Below, piece by piece: positions 9,223-17,085 of a DNA stretch of 64,000 nucleotides. A model generated the notes under the pieces. It did no database searches. It was not told where the DNA came from and worked only from the letters and a program-made list of their open reading frames with translations. This DNA is from Pontibacter anaerobius (lineage in GTDB: Bacteria; Bacteroidota; Bacteroidia; Cytophagales; Hymenobacteraceae), in the NCBI RefSeq assembly GCF_026241195.1, contig NZ_JAPFQO010000007.1:1-64000 (forward strand), read 5' to 3'. Within the stretch, counting starts at the first letter, position 1. Every line of letters starts with the position of its first letter. A program made the translations under genes and the position numbers.

Positions 9223-9723
9223 ATGAATTTTATGCAAAAACTAAAAGGCGCTGCCTTTGCCGCGCTTATACTTGGTGCTACCCTGGCAGCACCAGCCGCT
9301 GTGGCACAAGAAACTACACCGCAGCCCCAGCAAGCCCAGCCTCAAAATTTCTCTGACGCAGACCTGCAGCAATTTGCAGACGCCATCACACGCCTGATGG
9401 TGGTGCAACAAGAAGGCGAAAAAGCCATGATGGGCATCCTGGAGGAGGAAAAGCTGAGCGTGGATAAATTTAACCAGATGGCGCAAGCCCACCAGGAGCA
9501 GAAGCTGGACGAGGTAGGAGCCACCGCCGAGGAGATGGCCGCCTTTAACAGCGCAGCGCAGCGTATGATGGAAATGCAGCCTACCCTGCAAAAAGACCTC
9601 GAGGCCGCCATACAGCAGGACGGCATGACACTGGAGAAGTATGAGCAGATTATGATGGCTTATCGCCAGGACCAGGGCGTGCAGCAGCGCGTTGACCTGC
9701 TGATGCAGGAGAAACAGAACTGA
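9223..9723 (+). CDS. Secreted DUF4168-like protein
   Basis: This small exported protein of about 166 residues begins at the ATG at 9223; a GTG further upstream would add a stretch without signal-peptide character. A signal peptide (MQKLKGAAFAALILGA... ending AVAQ) precedes a Gln/Pro-rich linker and a helical, acidic and Gln-rich domain. Phrases such as FSDADLQQFADAITRL and LEKYEQIMMAYRQDQ, with a repeated helical pattern, resemble DUF4168 proteins. The function of that family is unknown. It is monocistronic and ends at a strong hairpin. Confidence 0.75.
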   Translation: MNFMQKLKGAAFAALILGATLAAPAAVAQETTPQPQQAQPQNFSDADLQQFADAITRLMVVQQEGEKAMMGILEEEKLSVDKFNQMAQAHQEQKLDEVGATAEEMAAFNSAAQRMMEMQPTLQKDLEAAIQQDGMTLEKYEQIMMAYRQDQGVQQRVDLLMQEKQN

Positions 9724-9746
9724 TTTTTTTAACCGACAAGTATAAA

Positions 9747-9776
9747 AATGGCCGCCAGCAAACACTGGCGGCCATT
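9747..9776. terminator. Bidirectional terminator
   Basis: A perfect 12-bp stem (9747-9758 with 9765-9776) has a 6-nt loop. It lies between convergent genes, with AAGTATAAAAA leading into the stem and an A-run after it. Confidence 0.85.
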
Positions 9777-9802
9777 TCTGTATAAAAAAAACTATGGTCT
9801 GA

Positions 9803-11365
9803 TTATTCCTGTACGGGTTCTAGCGGCTCCTGCCCGTGGGCAAACTCCACAATGCGGAACGTGCGGGCCTTGCGATCGTAGTAGCCGTAGTGCAGTTTAT
9901 CGCCGTAGCGGTACACCGTCTGGAACTCCGGCTCTGGCTTTAGGTTACGCTCGTACTCCTCCACGCGCTCCTGCAGTACCTCTACCTCACCCTCCTGCTC
10001 TACTTTGGTCAGGCTGTTGGCATCCAGCACTGTGTGGAAATAAGTGCTTATACCCGGGCCTGTTGGCATGTTGCCGCCCTGCCCCCATGGATCATAGAAA
10101 TAGCGGCTGTAGTACGGCGAGTTCAGGTAATAGCTCGGGATGTTGTAAGCCGGTGTCCAACGGCCCGGTATCAGCAACAATCCACGCGACGTGCGCACGT
10201 AGCGGTCCGGGGTGCGCACCATGCGGCTGCGGTCATCGCGGTTGCTGCGCTCTGTGGGTGCTTTATAAGAACCAATGGTAAGCTGCAGGGTGCTGTCGCT
10301 GTAGGTATCCACTGTAATGGCAGGTATACCGCTGGCCAGGTTCTTCATCACCTTGTCCTCCTTCTCTATCACCTCATACCCTGACGAGAACAAGCCGCCC
10401 GCACCACGCTGATGTACTGGCGTAGATTTCAGGGCTATCTCCTCTTTATCGGTATAAGTATACTCTTTCAGGGGCTCCAGTGTGTTGAAGTCGAAGGCCG
10501 CCAGCACAAACTTATCTTTCTCCAGGTTCACGCGGAACAGCTTGTCCTGGTGCAGAAAGGAGTTAAAGCTTGGCTCGTTGCGCTGGTTGATGGCGGGCAG
10601 CGTGCGGTACGCCGTTTTCCCGGTGCTCCAATCCAGCGTCAGGATTTCTGTTGTTGTTTCTTTAGACGGTTTACCACGCAGCGAGTACCCGTCGAAGATC
10701 ATGTGCAGTTTATCTCCGCGCGAGTAGATCTTGCTGCGGTGATGACCCGTGAACACGTTGCGCTCCAGATCAGGGTGCACATAGATCATACCCGACTCAC
10801 GGGCGTAGCGGTCGCGGGTGCGGGGCATCTCCTCGGCCTTGAACAACTTGTAATCCATGGTTGCCACGTTCTCGTCTGAGTCGCGGTACAGGTGCAGGTT
10901 GCTGTCTTTGTCGGTGTAGAGCATGTAAAAGTGATCCTCATCGCCAAAGCCGCCCACAAAGGTTACGTTGCGAGGCAGTTTCAACTGCACATCCTGCAGG
11001 CTTCGGAAAGCCCCCGTGTGGCGGTTAATGGCAAAGGGACGCACATACTCACGGCGGCCATTGGTATAGCGGCTGTAGAAGATGAATTCATCTCCTGTTA
11101 CACGGGTGCCCATCACCTGCGGGTCTCTGGAGTGCCGGTACGGGATCTCGTGCTGTGCCAGCTTCTCCCCTGAAGGTGAGATCATCGCGAAGTTCAGGTT
11201 GCCGCCCTGGTAGAAGTATACTACCACGTTACCTTCGTCATCTGCCACAGATACGAGGTCCTCGGCGCGGTTCATGGGTAGTTCTATATGTGCGAACTCT
11301 TTCTGGGCATGTGCTGCCGTGGCAAAGGCACCCACTAAGAGCAAGCTAAAGAGTAGTTTACGCAT
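9803..11365 (-). CDS. Secreted protein of unknown function, probably beta-rich
   Basis: I do not recognise the family. Residues 1-20 are a signal peptide (MRKLLFSLLLVGAFATAAHA). The remaining 500 residues are rich in short beta-strand phrases alternating with charged turns (for example GNVVVYFYQGGNLNFAMISP), which suggests a propeller-like or otherwise all-beta periplasmic domain. Near 355-440 there is an Arg/Tyr/Pro-rich insertion (RYVRTSRGLLLIPG, YYLNSPYYSRYFYDPWGQGG). No lipobox or C-terminal sorting domain is evident. It follows the long non-coding region 11366-12225, which must carry its promoter. Confidence 0.65.
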   Translation of the reverse strand: MRKLLFSLLLVGAFATAAHAQKEFAHIELPMNRAEDLVSVADDEGNVVVYFYQGGNLNFAMISPSGEKLAQHEIPYRHSRDPQVMGTRVTGDEFIFYSRYTNGRREYVRPFAINRHTGAFRSLQDVQLKLPRNVTFVGGFGDEDHFYMLYTDKDSNLHLYRDSDENVATMDYKLFKAEEMPRTRDRYARESGMIYVHPDLERNVFTGHHRSKIYSRGDKLHMIFDGYSLRGKPSKETTTEILTLDWSTGKTAYRTLPAINQRNEPSFNSFLHQDKLFRVNLEKDKFVLAAFDFNTLEPLKEYTYTDKEEIALKSTPVHQRGAGGLFSSGYEVIEKEDKVMKNLASGIPAITVDTYSDSTLQLTIGSYKAPTERSNRDDRSRMVRTPDRYVRTSRGLLLIPGRWTPAYNIPSYYLNSPYYSRYFYDPWGQGGNMPTGPGISTYFHTVLDANSLTKVEQEGEVEVLQERVEEYERNLKPEPEFQTVYRYGDKLHYGYYDRKARTFRIVEFAHGQEPLEPVQE

Positions 11366-11619
11366 AATTTTAAGGATGAATTGTATATGTTTACAACGAG
11401 CAAATATTTAGCCAAAGTATAAAATTTAACAGGCAGAACAATAGAATTCAGAGTTTCTTCTGTTGATGACTTTGTAAGGTTAGGGATTATGTTGTGGGAG
11501 CGAGAAGATTTATACTTTGCAGCTGGTAACGTTCGCTGTTCCGGATAGCCTTGTCCGTGTAAGTCATAGTTTATACTTGCGTTATACTTTAGCCGCTGCT
11601 TCCTTCAACCCTTCTGGCG

Positions 11620-11635
11620 CAAGTCTTCAGACTTG
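11620..11635. repeat. Small palindrome, CAAGTCT-TC-AGACTTG
   Basis: A perfect 7-bp stem has a 2-nt loop. It resembles the 15-nt palindromes at 15451-15574 in format (CAAG...TTC...CTTG) but has different inner stem bases. Confidence 0.75.
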
Positions 11636-11719
11636 TGTCTTACAATGATGTTGAGTTTGTAACGCAACTGTAGCCATACTTTATACTTTGGCTATACTTA
11701 ATACCTGCCTTTCCCGCTG

Positions 11720-11769
11720 TTCCGGACATCCCTGTCCGGAACCTTTTTGCCGCGGATTTCCAAATCCGC
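11720..11769. repeat. Two adjacent perfect palindromes
   Basis: TTCCGGACA (11720-11728) pairs with TGTCCGGAA (11733-11741) around a 4-nt loop. GCGGATTT (11752-11759) pairs with AAATCCGC (11762-11769) around CC. A decayed form of the first palindrome is seen near 11540-11560 and again near 22004-22025 in the second repeat copy. Confidence 0.8.
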
Positions 11770-11784
11770 ATACTTATACTTCCA

Positions 11785-12145
11785 TAGCCGCTGCTTCCTT
11801 CAACTCGAAACAAGCTATCCTCTCTAGCTACCTTTTATCCTTAGTCTTACGAACCTAAAGTTTCATTTCTGGCTTTGGCTCCCTCCAGCCCGGGAGGGCT
11901 CGTCTTCCCGCATCGCGCTGGGACCTTTTCCTTTGCTCCTGCGTCGCAATGCCTCGCTGCCGCTCGTCACCGGAAAAACTCGCATAGGCGCTCAACGGAA
12001 AGACTGGGATCAGTTTTCGATAGCCATTGCTATACCACTTGAACCGGACTCCCTCTCCTGTTCTGGGGGTAGGGGCCCTCGAGAAAAGGAGAGGGTTGAG
12101 GAGAGGTCAAAATCCCCTCTCGGGAGGGGCCAGGGGTGGGTTAAT
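11785..12145 (+). repeat. Dispersed intergenic element, copy A
   Basis: About 360 bp are closely similar, in the same orientation, to 22044-22405. Stem CCCTCTCC (12051-12058) pairs with GGAGAGGG (12088-12095) around a 29-nt loop that is identical in the two copies. Copy B has CCCTCCCC with GGGGAGGG, so one pair changed from T-A to C-G on both sides. A second hairpin of the form CCCCTC...GAGGGG follows. Short ORFs across the block are not conserved in frame between the copies, so I treat it as non-coding. Confidence 0.85.
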
Positions 12146-12225
12146 CATTCCAAAACTCTAAACCTCCAGTAATGTGGCCAGGGGTGGTTAGACTCGGTTT
12201 TGCCGAAAGCCCTGACTCAGACAGC

Positions 12226-13314
12226 TTATACTTTCTGATCTTTTGAAAAATTTACGGAAGGGCTGATTTTCATAAACTGCTCGCGTTTCAGGTTTAGCCA
12301 CTCCAGGGCAGTGCCGCTCAGCATGCGCTCCTTGGTGGCCAGGTCGTACGGCATAGACTCGATCAGCTTGCCGGGCTCCAGCTCACCCAGGGGGAACGGG
12401 TAATCGGTACCCAAGGCTATTTTATCGGCCCCCACTAAGTTTACCAGGTACTCCAGCGCCAGCGGGTCATGCACCAGCGAGTCGAAGTAGAATTTGCCTA
12501 GGTACTCGCGCGGGTTCACATTGTTATCCACGGCGCAAAGGTCGGGGCGCACCTCGAAGCCATGGGCAATGCGCCCGATAGTCGACGGGAAGGAGCCTCC
12601 GCCGTGGGCAAACGCTACACGCAGGTTTGGCAGCCGCTCAAAAACACCTCCGAAGATCATAGAGCAAATCGCTACCGTGGTCTCGGCGGGCATGCCCACC
12701 AGCCAGGGCATCCAGTATTTGCTTGTGCGGTCTTTGCCCAGCATATCCCAGGGATGCACAAAAATGGCCGCGCCTAAATCCTGCGCAGCCTCAAAAATGG
12801 GGAACAGCTCCGCCGCATCCAGGTTCTGTCCGTTGATGTTCGTGCCGATCTGTATGCCCGGCATGCCCAGCTCCGTTACACAACGCTCCAGTTCCTTTAT
12901 CGCAAGTTCGGTGTCCTGCATGGGCACGGTGCCCAGTCCAACAAAGCGGTCGGGGTAATCGGCCACGATGCCGGCGATATGGTCGTTGAGGATCTGCGAG
13001 AGGTCATAGGTGTGCTCCGGCTTGGCCCAGTAGTTGAACATCACCGGCACGGTGCTCAGTACCTGCACCCCCACCTGGTGGTGGCTGCACTCGTGCATGC
13101 GTACTTTGGGGTCCCAGCAGTTGTCCTGGATCTCGCGGAAGAACTTGTCGTCCATCATCATGCGGGCGCAGCAGGGCTTGTGGTGCTCCAGCCGGATGAA
13201 ACCGCCATATCCGTAACGCTCGCGCAGGTTTGGCCACGTGGCAGGCAGAATATGCGTGTGGATATCTATTTTCAGCAGGTTATCAGCAGTAAGTATGGGT
13301 TTCTTGTCTTCCAT
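12226..13314 (-). CDS. nbaD: 2-amino-3-carboxymuconate-6-semialdehyde decarboxylase (ACMSD)
   Basis: This zinc-dependent amidohydrolase-fold decarboxylase converts the ring-cleavage product of 3-hydroxyanthranilate to 2-aminomuconate semialdehyde and so diverts it from quinolinate and NAD synthesis. The metal ligands are in place: His19-x-His21 in DIHTHILP, His187 in FVHPWD and Asp304 in GTDYPFP, with a further active-site His237 in AFAHGGG. The spacing agrees with that known for the Pseudomonas enzyme (166 residues from the second to the third His). The length of 362 residues is slightly longer than the Pseudomonas form. It is probably the last gene of the minus-strand unit haaO - acetyltransferase - ACMSD. 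The symbol follows the nitrobenzoate pathway nomenclature. Confidence 0.93.
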   Translation of the reverse strand: MEDKKPILTADNLLKIDIHTHILPATWPNLRERYGYGGFIRLEHHKPCCARMMMDDKFFREIQDNCWDPKVRMHECSHHQVGVQVLSTVPVMFNYWAKPEHTYDLSQILNDHIAGIVADYPDRFVGLGTVPMQDTELAIKELERCVTELGMPGIQIGTNINGQNLDAAELFPIFEAAQDLGAAIFVHPWDMLGKDRTSKYWMPWLVGMPAETTVAICSMIFGGVFERLPNLRVAFAHGGGSFPSTIGRIAHGFEVRPDLCAVDNNVNPREYLGKFYFDSLVHDPLALEYLVNLVGADKIALGTDYPFPLGELEPGKLIESMPYDLATKERMLSGTALEWLNLKREQFMKISPSVNFSKDQKV

Positions 13315-13419
13315 GGTAGTAGTAAACGAACGAAAATGCGGCTACACTGCGTGCGGCGCTGCAAGGCAATCCAACAAGATAAGCATTTTATACTTTGTAC
13401 GCACTCCAGACGCCAATGC

Positions 13420-13965
13420 TTATACTTGCTGCCAGTCTTTCCGGAGCAGGCCAAAGTATAGCAGGTCTACAAACCTTCCAGCTTTGAACTCGCGCTCACA
13501 CAGCCGGCCCTCTAAGGTAAAGCCCAGCTTGCGCAGCACTTGCCCGGATGCCTCATTGCCTCCTTCCACTTCGGCCTCGATGCGGTTCAGGCCCAGCTGT
13601 TCAAAGCCATACTTCAGCACAGCCGCCGCAGCCTCGGAAGTATAGCCATGGCCCCAGTACGGTGGCAGCATCCAGAAGCCTATCTCCGCTTTCCGATGCT
13701 CCGCCTCCAGGTTATTCAGGCCACAGGCGCCTATCGGCCGGTCATCCTCTTTCAGAGAAAAGCACCACCAGGCGCCAGTACCGCTCTCCAGCAAATCCTT
13801 GTAAAAAGACATCTGCTCCTGCTCTACCTGCTCCAGCGTATCAAAATGCACGGCATAGTACTTCGTCACCCGTCTGTCAGACAGTCCCTGAAGTATAAAC
13901 TCGACATCTGCGGGCTGTATGAGCCGCAGACGGAGGCGATCTGTGGTCAGCTCTTGGTGGGGCAT
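13420..13965 (-). CDS. GNAT N-acetyltransferase, RimJ/RimL type
   Basis: This cytosolic acetyl-CoA-dependent acetyltransferase of 181 residues has the Acetyltransf_3 layout: TDRLRLRLIQPAD at the N-terminus, IGACGLNNLE, IGFWMLPPYWGHGYTSEAAAA with the acetyl-CoA-binding turn, and LNRIEAEVEGGNEASGQVLRKLGF. The substrate is unknown. Its ATG lies 3 bp after the haaO stop codon, so the two are almost certainly translated from one message, and ACMSD follows 105 bp downstream. An acetyltransferase placed between two kynurenine catabolic genes may act on a pathway intermediate or product, but this is only an inference from position. Confidence 0.85.
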   Translation of the reverse strand: MPHQELTTDRLRLRLIQPADVEFILQGLSDRRVTKYYAVHFDTLEQVEQEQMSFYKDLLESGTGAWWCFSLKEDDRPIGACGLNNLEAEHRKAEIGFWMLPPYWGHGYTSEAAAAVLKYGFEQLGLNRIEAEVEGGNEASGQVLRKLGFTLEGRLCEREFKAGRFVDLLYFGLLRKDWQQV

Positions 13966-13968
13966 AGG

Positions 13969-14508
13969 TTACCTGGCTGCCTCGGCTGGCTTTGCCGGCG
14001 GCTCCATCACAGTGCCGCAGTTGTTGCAGGTGCGGTGCTCCAGGTTGTCCCAGAAGTGGCTCATAATCACAGGCAGCTGCCCTACTATATCGCTCACGTC
14101 GGCATACTCCTCGTACAATTTGTTGCCGCAGTTCTCGCAGAACCACAGGAAACCGTCCTTTTCGCCGGGCTTTCGGTAACGCTCTATTACCAGGCCCACG
14201 GTGTTGGTCGGGCGCTGCGGAGAGTGCGGCACACGCGGCGGCAGCAGGAAAATCTCGCCCTCCTTTATCGGAATATCCACCGGTTTGCCATCCTCAATGA
14301 TCTTTAGCACAATATCCCCCTCCAACTGATAGAAAAACTCCTCCCCCTCGTCGTAGTGGTAATCCTTACGCGCGTTGGGGCCGCCCACCACCATCACAAT
14401 AAAGTCGTCGTTGCCTTTAAAAACCTGCTGGTTGCCTACCGGGGGCTTCAGCAGGTGGCGGTGTTCGTCAATCCATTTTTTAAAGTTGAAAGGTTTTGCG
14501 ATAGCCAT
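13969..14508 (-). CDS. haaO: 3-hydroxyanthranilate 3,4-dioxygenase
   Basis: This cupin-fold non-haem iron enzyme opens the ring of 3-hydroxyanthranilate. The start is set at the ATG at 14506-14508 (MAIAKPFNF); an upstream in-frame start would add 23 residues unlike the family. With this start the iron ligands fall at His51, Glu57 and His95, and Arg47 and Arg99 match the substrate-binding arginines of the Cupriavidus enzyme. The C-terminal part keeps two CxxC motifs (CENC near 124-127 and CNNC near 161-164), the rubredoxin-like second iron site of bacterial forms. It leads a minus-strand unit with a GNAT gene and ACMSD, and is divergent from the SDR gene, so 14509-14620 should hold the shared control region. 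Confidence 0.95.
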   Translation of the reverse strand: MAIAKPFNFKKWIDEHRHLLKPPVGNQQVFKGNDDFIVMVVGGPNARKDYHYDEGEEFFYQLEGDIVLKIIEDGKPVDIPIKEGEIFLLPPRVPHSPQRPTNTVGLVIERYRKPGEKDGFLWFCENCGNKLYEEYADVSDIVGQLPVIMSHFWDNLEHRTCNNCGTVMEPPAKPAEAAR

Positions 14509-14620
14509 AGTTTTAGTTTTGAGGTTGATTGTTTGAAAGTACGCATTTTCCGGCAAACATGGTAGCCTGCCACGCAAGTGTGGCTATGCTTCTTTGTGGG
14601 GATTTCCGTACATTTAGCCT

Positions 14621-15409
14621 ATGGACTTAAACCTGAAGAACAAACGGGCCCTGGTGTGCGGCAGCACGCAGGGCATCGGCAAAGCAATAGCCATAGAACT
14701 GGCACAACTGGGGGCCAGCATCACCCTGATAGCCCGCAACGAGGAGAAGCTGCAGCAGGTAGCCCAGGAGCTGGACACGCAGCAGGGGCAGCAGCACGAC
14801 TACATCATCGCTGATTTCGCTAACCCTTACGACCTGAACATACAAGTGCAGGCTTACCTAAAGGAGCAGCCGGAGGTGCACATACTGGTGAACAACACCG
14901 GCGGACCGGCGGGCGGACCAATCACCGAAGCCATTTCGGATGAGTTCATAGATGCCTTTCATCAGCACCTGATCGCCAACCACCTGCTGGCCAAAGCCGT
15001 TATTCCCGCCATGCAACAGGCAAAGTATGGCCGCATTATCAACATCATCAGCACCTCGGTAAAGCAGCCGCTGCATGGCCTGGGCGTGTCCAACACCATT
15101 CGTGGGGCAGTGGCCAGCTGGGCCAAAACCATGGCCAACGAGCTGGGTCAATTCGGCATTACGGTGAACAACGTGCTGCCGGGCGCCACGCGCACCGGAA
15201 GGCTGGAGTCCATCATCGAGAACAAGGCGAAGAAAACGTCCACGGAGGTGGATGCCATCGAGGAAAGCATGATGAAGGAAATACCGGCCCGCCGCTTTGC
15301 AGAACCTGAGGAAGTAGCCGCCGCAGCTGCTTTCTTGGCGACTCCGGCCGCGGCTTACATCAATGGCATTAACGTGCCGGTGGATGGCGGCAGGACGGGG
15401 TGTTTGTAA
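14621..15409 (+). CDS. SDR-family protein without the canonical catalytic Tyr and Lys
   Basis: The protein has a Rossmann fold of 262 residues with a cofactor motif GSTQGIG (14-20), NNTGGPAGGP near 91-100 and the C-terminal INVPVDGGRTG. The Ser of the usual tetrad may be Ser144 or Ser146. Where classical enzymes have YxxxK, this protein reads SNTIR (157-161), so Tyr is Ser157 and Lys is Arg161. This resembles a recognised divergent group of 3-oxoacyl-ACP-reductase-like SDRs whose members do not match the tetrad. It is divergent from haaO and is followed by the aminomuconate-semialdehyde dehydrogenase, so a role in kynurenine breakdown is possible. Activity as a dehydrogenase is uncertain. Confidence 0.82.
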   Translation: MDLNLKNKRALVCGSTQGIGKAIAIELAQLGASITLIARNEEKLQQVAQELDTQQGQQHDYIIADFANPYDLNIQVQAYLKEQPEVHILVNNTGGPAGGPITEAISDEFIDAFHQHLIANHLLAKAVIPAMQQAKYGRIINIISTSVKQPLHGLGVSNTIRGAVASWAKTMANELGQFGITVNNVLPGATRTGRLESIIENKAKKTSTEVDAIEESMMKEIPARRFAEPEEVAAAAAFLATPAAAYINGINVPVDGGRTGCL

Positions 15410-15640
15410 TTGTTGATTGATAATTGTTATGGGTAGTTTAACCCCTCCCACGAGTTTTCAACTCGTAGTTTGCCATGACGGCAAGCTTTCAGCTTGCATT
15501 AAGCAATAGGAAGGTTATAGTTTATAACGCAAGCTGAAAGCTTGCCTCAAAAAGGGCCACAAGATGAAATCTTGCGGCAGAAATGGGTGGTTGGATTCCC
15601 ATTCCTAATTCCTAATTTTTAATTCTTAATTGATTATCCC
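15410..15640. repeat. Intergenic cluster of four small covarying palindromes
   Basis: Perfect hairpins lie at 15450-15466 (ACGAGTT-TTC-AACTCGT), 15481-15497 (GCAAGCT-TTC-AGCTTGC), 15529-15545 (GCAAGCT-GAA-AGCTTGC, the exact reverse complement of the previous one) and 15560-15574 (CAAGAT-GAA-ATCTTG). Read on one strand they share the pattern CRAGNTTTCANCTYG with compensatory changes in the stem. An AATTCCTAATTCCTAATTTT-like AT-rich run (15601-15632) precedes the next gene. These features resemble REP elements. Confidence 0.85.
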
Positions 15641-17083
15641 GTGAAGCTTCAGAACTACATAAACGGCCAACTGGTTGAGCCTGTGGCAGGGCAGTACATC
15701 GATAACTATAACCCGGCAACCGGCGAAGTATACTCCTGTATTCCGGACTCGGATGAGCAGGATGTGGAGCTGGCAGTGAAGGCGGCGCAAGCAGCATTCA
15801 CTGCGTGGGCCAACACCACCGCCGAGAAGCGGGGCCGCATTCTGATGCGCATCGCTGACCTGATTGACCAGAACCTGGACCGCCTGGCTGAAGCCGAATC
15901 GATTGACAACGGGAAGCCACTAAAGCTGGCGAAAACCGTGGATATTCCGCGCGCCAGCAGCAACATGCGCTTTTATGGCACGGCCATCCAGCACTTCGCC
16001 TCCGAGGCGCATTACATGGAGGGCACCGAGGCCATCAACTATACCGTGCGCCACCCGCATGGTGTGGCTGGCTGCATCTCGCCCTGGAACCTGCCTTTAT
16101 ACTTGTTCACCTGGAAGATCGCCCCTGCCCTGGCCGCCGGCAACTGCGTGGTGGCCAAACCATCCGAAGTAACCCCCATGACGGCCTACCTGCTCTCAGA
16201 AATCTGCATGGAGGCAGGCCTTCCGGCTGGCGTACTAAACATCGTGCACGGTTACGGGCATAAAGTGGGCGCGGCTATCGTTTCGCATCCAAAGGTGCCG
16301 GTTATCTCGTTTACCGGGGGCACCACTACCGGAAAAAGTATAGCAGCCACGGCAGCGCCTATGTTCAAGAAGCTTTCGTTGGAGCTGGGCGGCAAAAACC
16401 CGAACATCATCTTTGCCGATTGCGACTTTGATAACGCGCTTTATACTTCTGTGCACTCGTCGTTTGCCAACCAGGGGCAGATTTGCCTTTGCGGCTCCCG
16501 CATCTTCATCGAGCGGCCGCTGTACGATAAGTTTAAAGAGGCGTTTGTAGAAAAAGTAAAGGCCTTGACGGTAGGCGACCCGCTGGAGGACGGCACCAAA
16601 GTAGGCGCGGTAGTATCGGAGCAGCACATGCAAAAGGTGCTCTCTTACATAGAACTGGCCAAAGAAGAGGGCGGCACCATACTTGCCGGCGGACACCAGG
16701 TGCAGGTGGAGGGACGCTGCGCCAAAGGCTGGTTTATCGCCCCTACCATCATCGAGGGCCTTTCAGCGGAGTGCCGCACCAACACCGAGGAGATTTTTGG
16801 CCCGGTAGTAACCCTCATTCCGTTCGACGCGGAGGAAGAGGTAATTGAGTATGCCAACTGCACCGCCTACGGCCTCTCCGCCACCATCTGGACCCAAAAC
16901 CTGACCCGTGCGCATCGTGTGGCACACCAGCTGCACTCAGGCATCGTCTGGATCAACACCTGGCTCCTGCGCGACCTGCGTACGCCATTCGGCGGCATGA
17001 AAAGCTCCGGCGTTGGCCGTGAGGGCGGTTTTGAGGCGCTACGCTTCTTTACCGAACCGCAGAATGTTTGCGTGAAGTTGTAG
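15641..17083 (+). CDS. nbaE: 2-aminomuconate-6-semialdehyde dehydrogenase (ALDH superfamily)
   Basis: This NAD-dependent aldehyde dehydrogenase of 480 residues oxidises the product of ACMSD to 2-aminomuconate. The catalytic set is complete: Asn150 in SPWN, Glu248 in LELGG and Cys282 in NQGQICLCG. The C-terminal phrase NTWLLRDLRTPFGGMKSSG, with its arginine in the substrate region, is typical of the ALDH8A1 and hydroxy/aminomuconic semialdehyde group rather than of betaine or acetaldehyde dehydrogenases. The start is a GTG at 15641 just after TTGATTATCCC; no better ATG is available before the conserved N-terminus. It is downstream of the SDR gene in the same direction, with the palindrome-rich spacer between. 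Confidence 0.88.
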   Translation: MKLQNYINGQLVEPVAGQYIDNYNPATGEVYSCIPDSDEQDVELAVKAAQAAFTAWANTTAEKRGRILMRIADLIDQNLDRLAEAESIDNGKPLKLAKTVDIPRASSNMRFYGTAIQHFASEAHYMEGTEAINYTVRHPHGVAGCISPWNLPLYLFTWKIAPALAAGNCVVAKPSEVTPMTAYLLSEICMEAGLPAGVLNIVHGYGHKVGAAIVSHPKVPVISFTGGTTTGKSIAATAAPMFKKLSLELGGKNPNIIFADCDFDNALYTSVHSSFANQGQICLCGSRIFIERPLYDKFKEAFVEKVKALTVGDPLEDGTKVGAVVSEQHMQKVLSYIELAKEEGGTILAGGHQVQVEGRCAKGWFIAPTIIEGLSAECRTNTEEIFGPVVTLIPFDAEEEVIEYANCTAYGLSATIWTQNLTRAHRVAHQLHSGIVWINTWLLRDLRTPFGGMKSSGVGREGGFEALRFFTEPQNVCVKL

Positions 17084-17085
17084 CG

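Larger units (their letters stand above)
11366..12225. repeat. 860-bp gene-free region made of dispersed non-coding repeats
   Basis: No credible gene is visible. The region contains seven TATACTT/AAGTATA heptamers in its first 410 bp. It also has palindromes at 11620-11635, 11720-11741 and 11752-11769, two copies of a phrase around GCCGCTGCTTCCTTCAAC (near 11593 and 11788), and from 11785 a 360-bp block shared with 22044-22405. Confidence 0.8.

Noticed and set aside
11933..12172. Short frames in the dispersed repeats (also 22114-22485)
   Set aside because: Frames are not kept between the two copies, while hairpin pairing is kept, so the element is non-coding.
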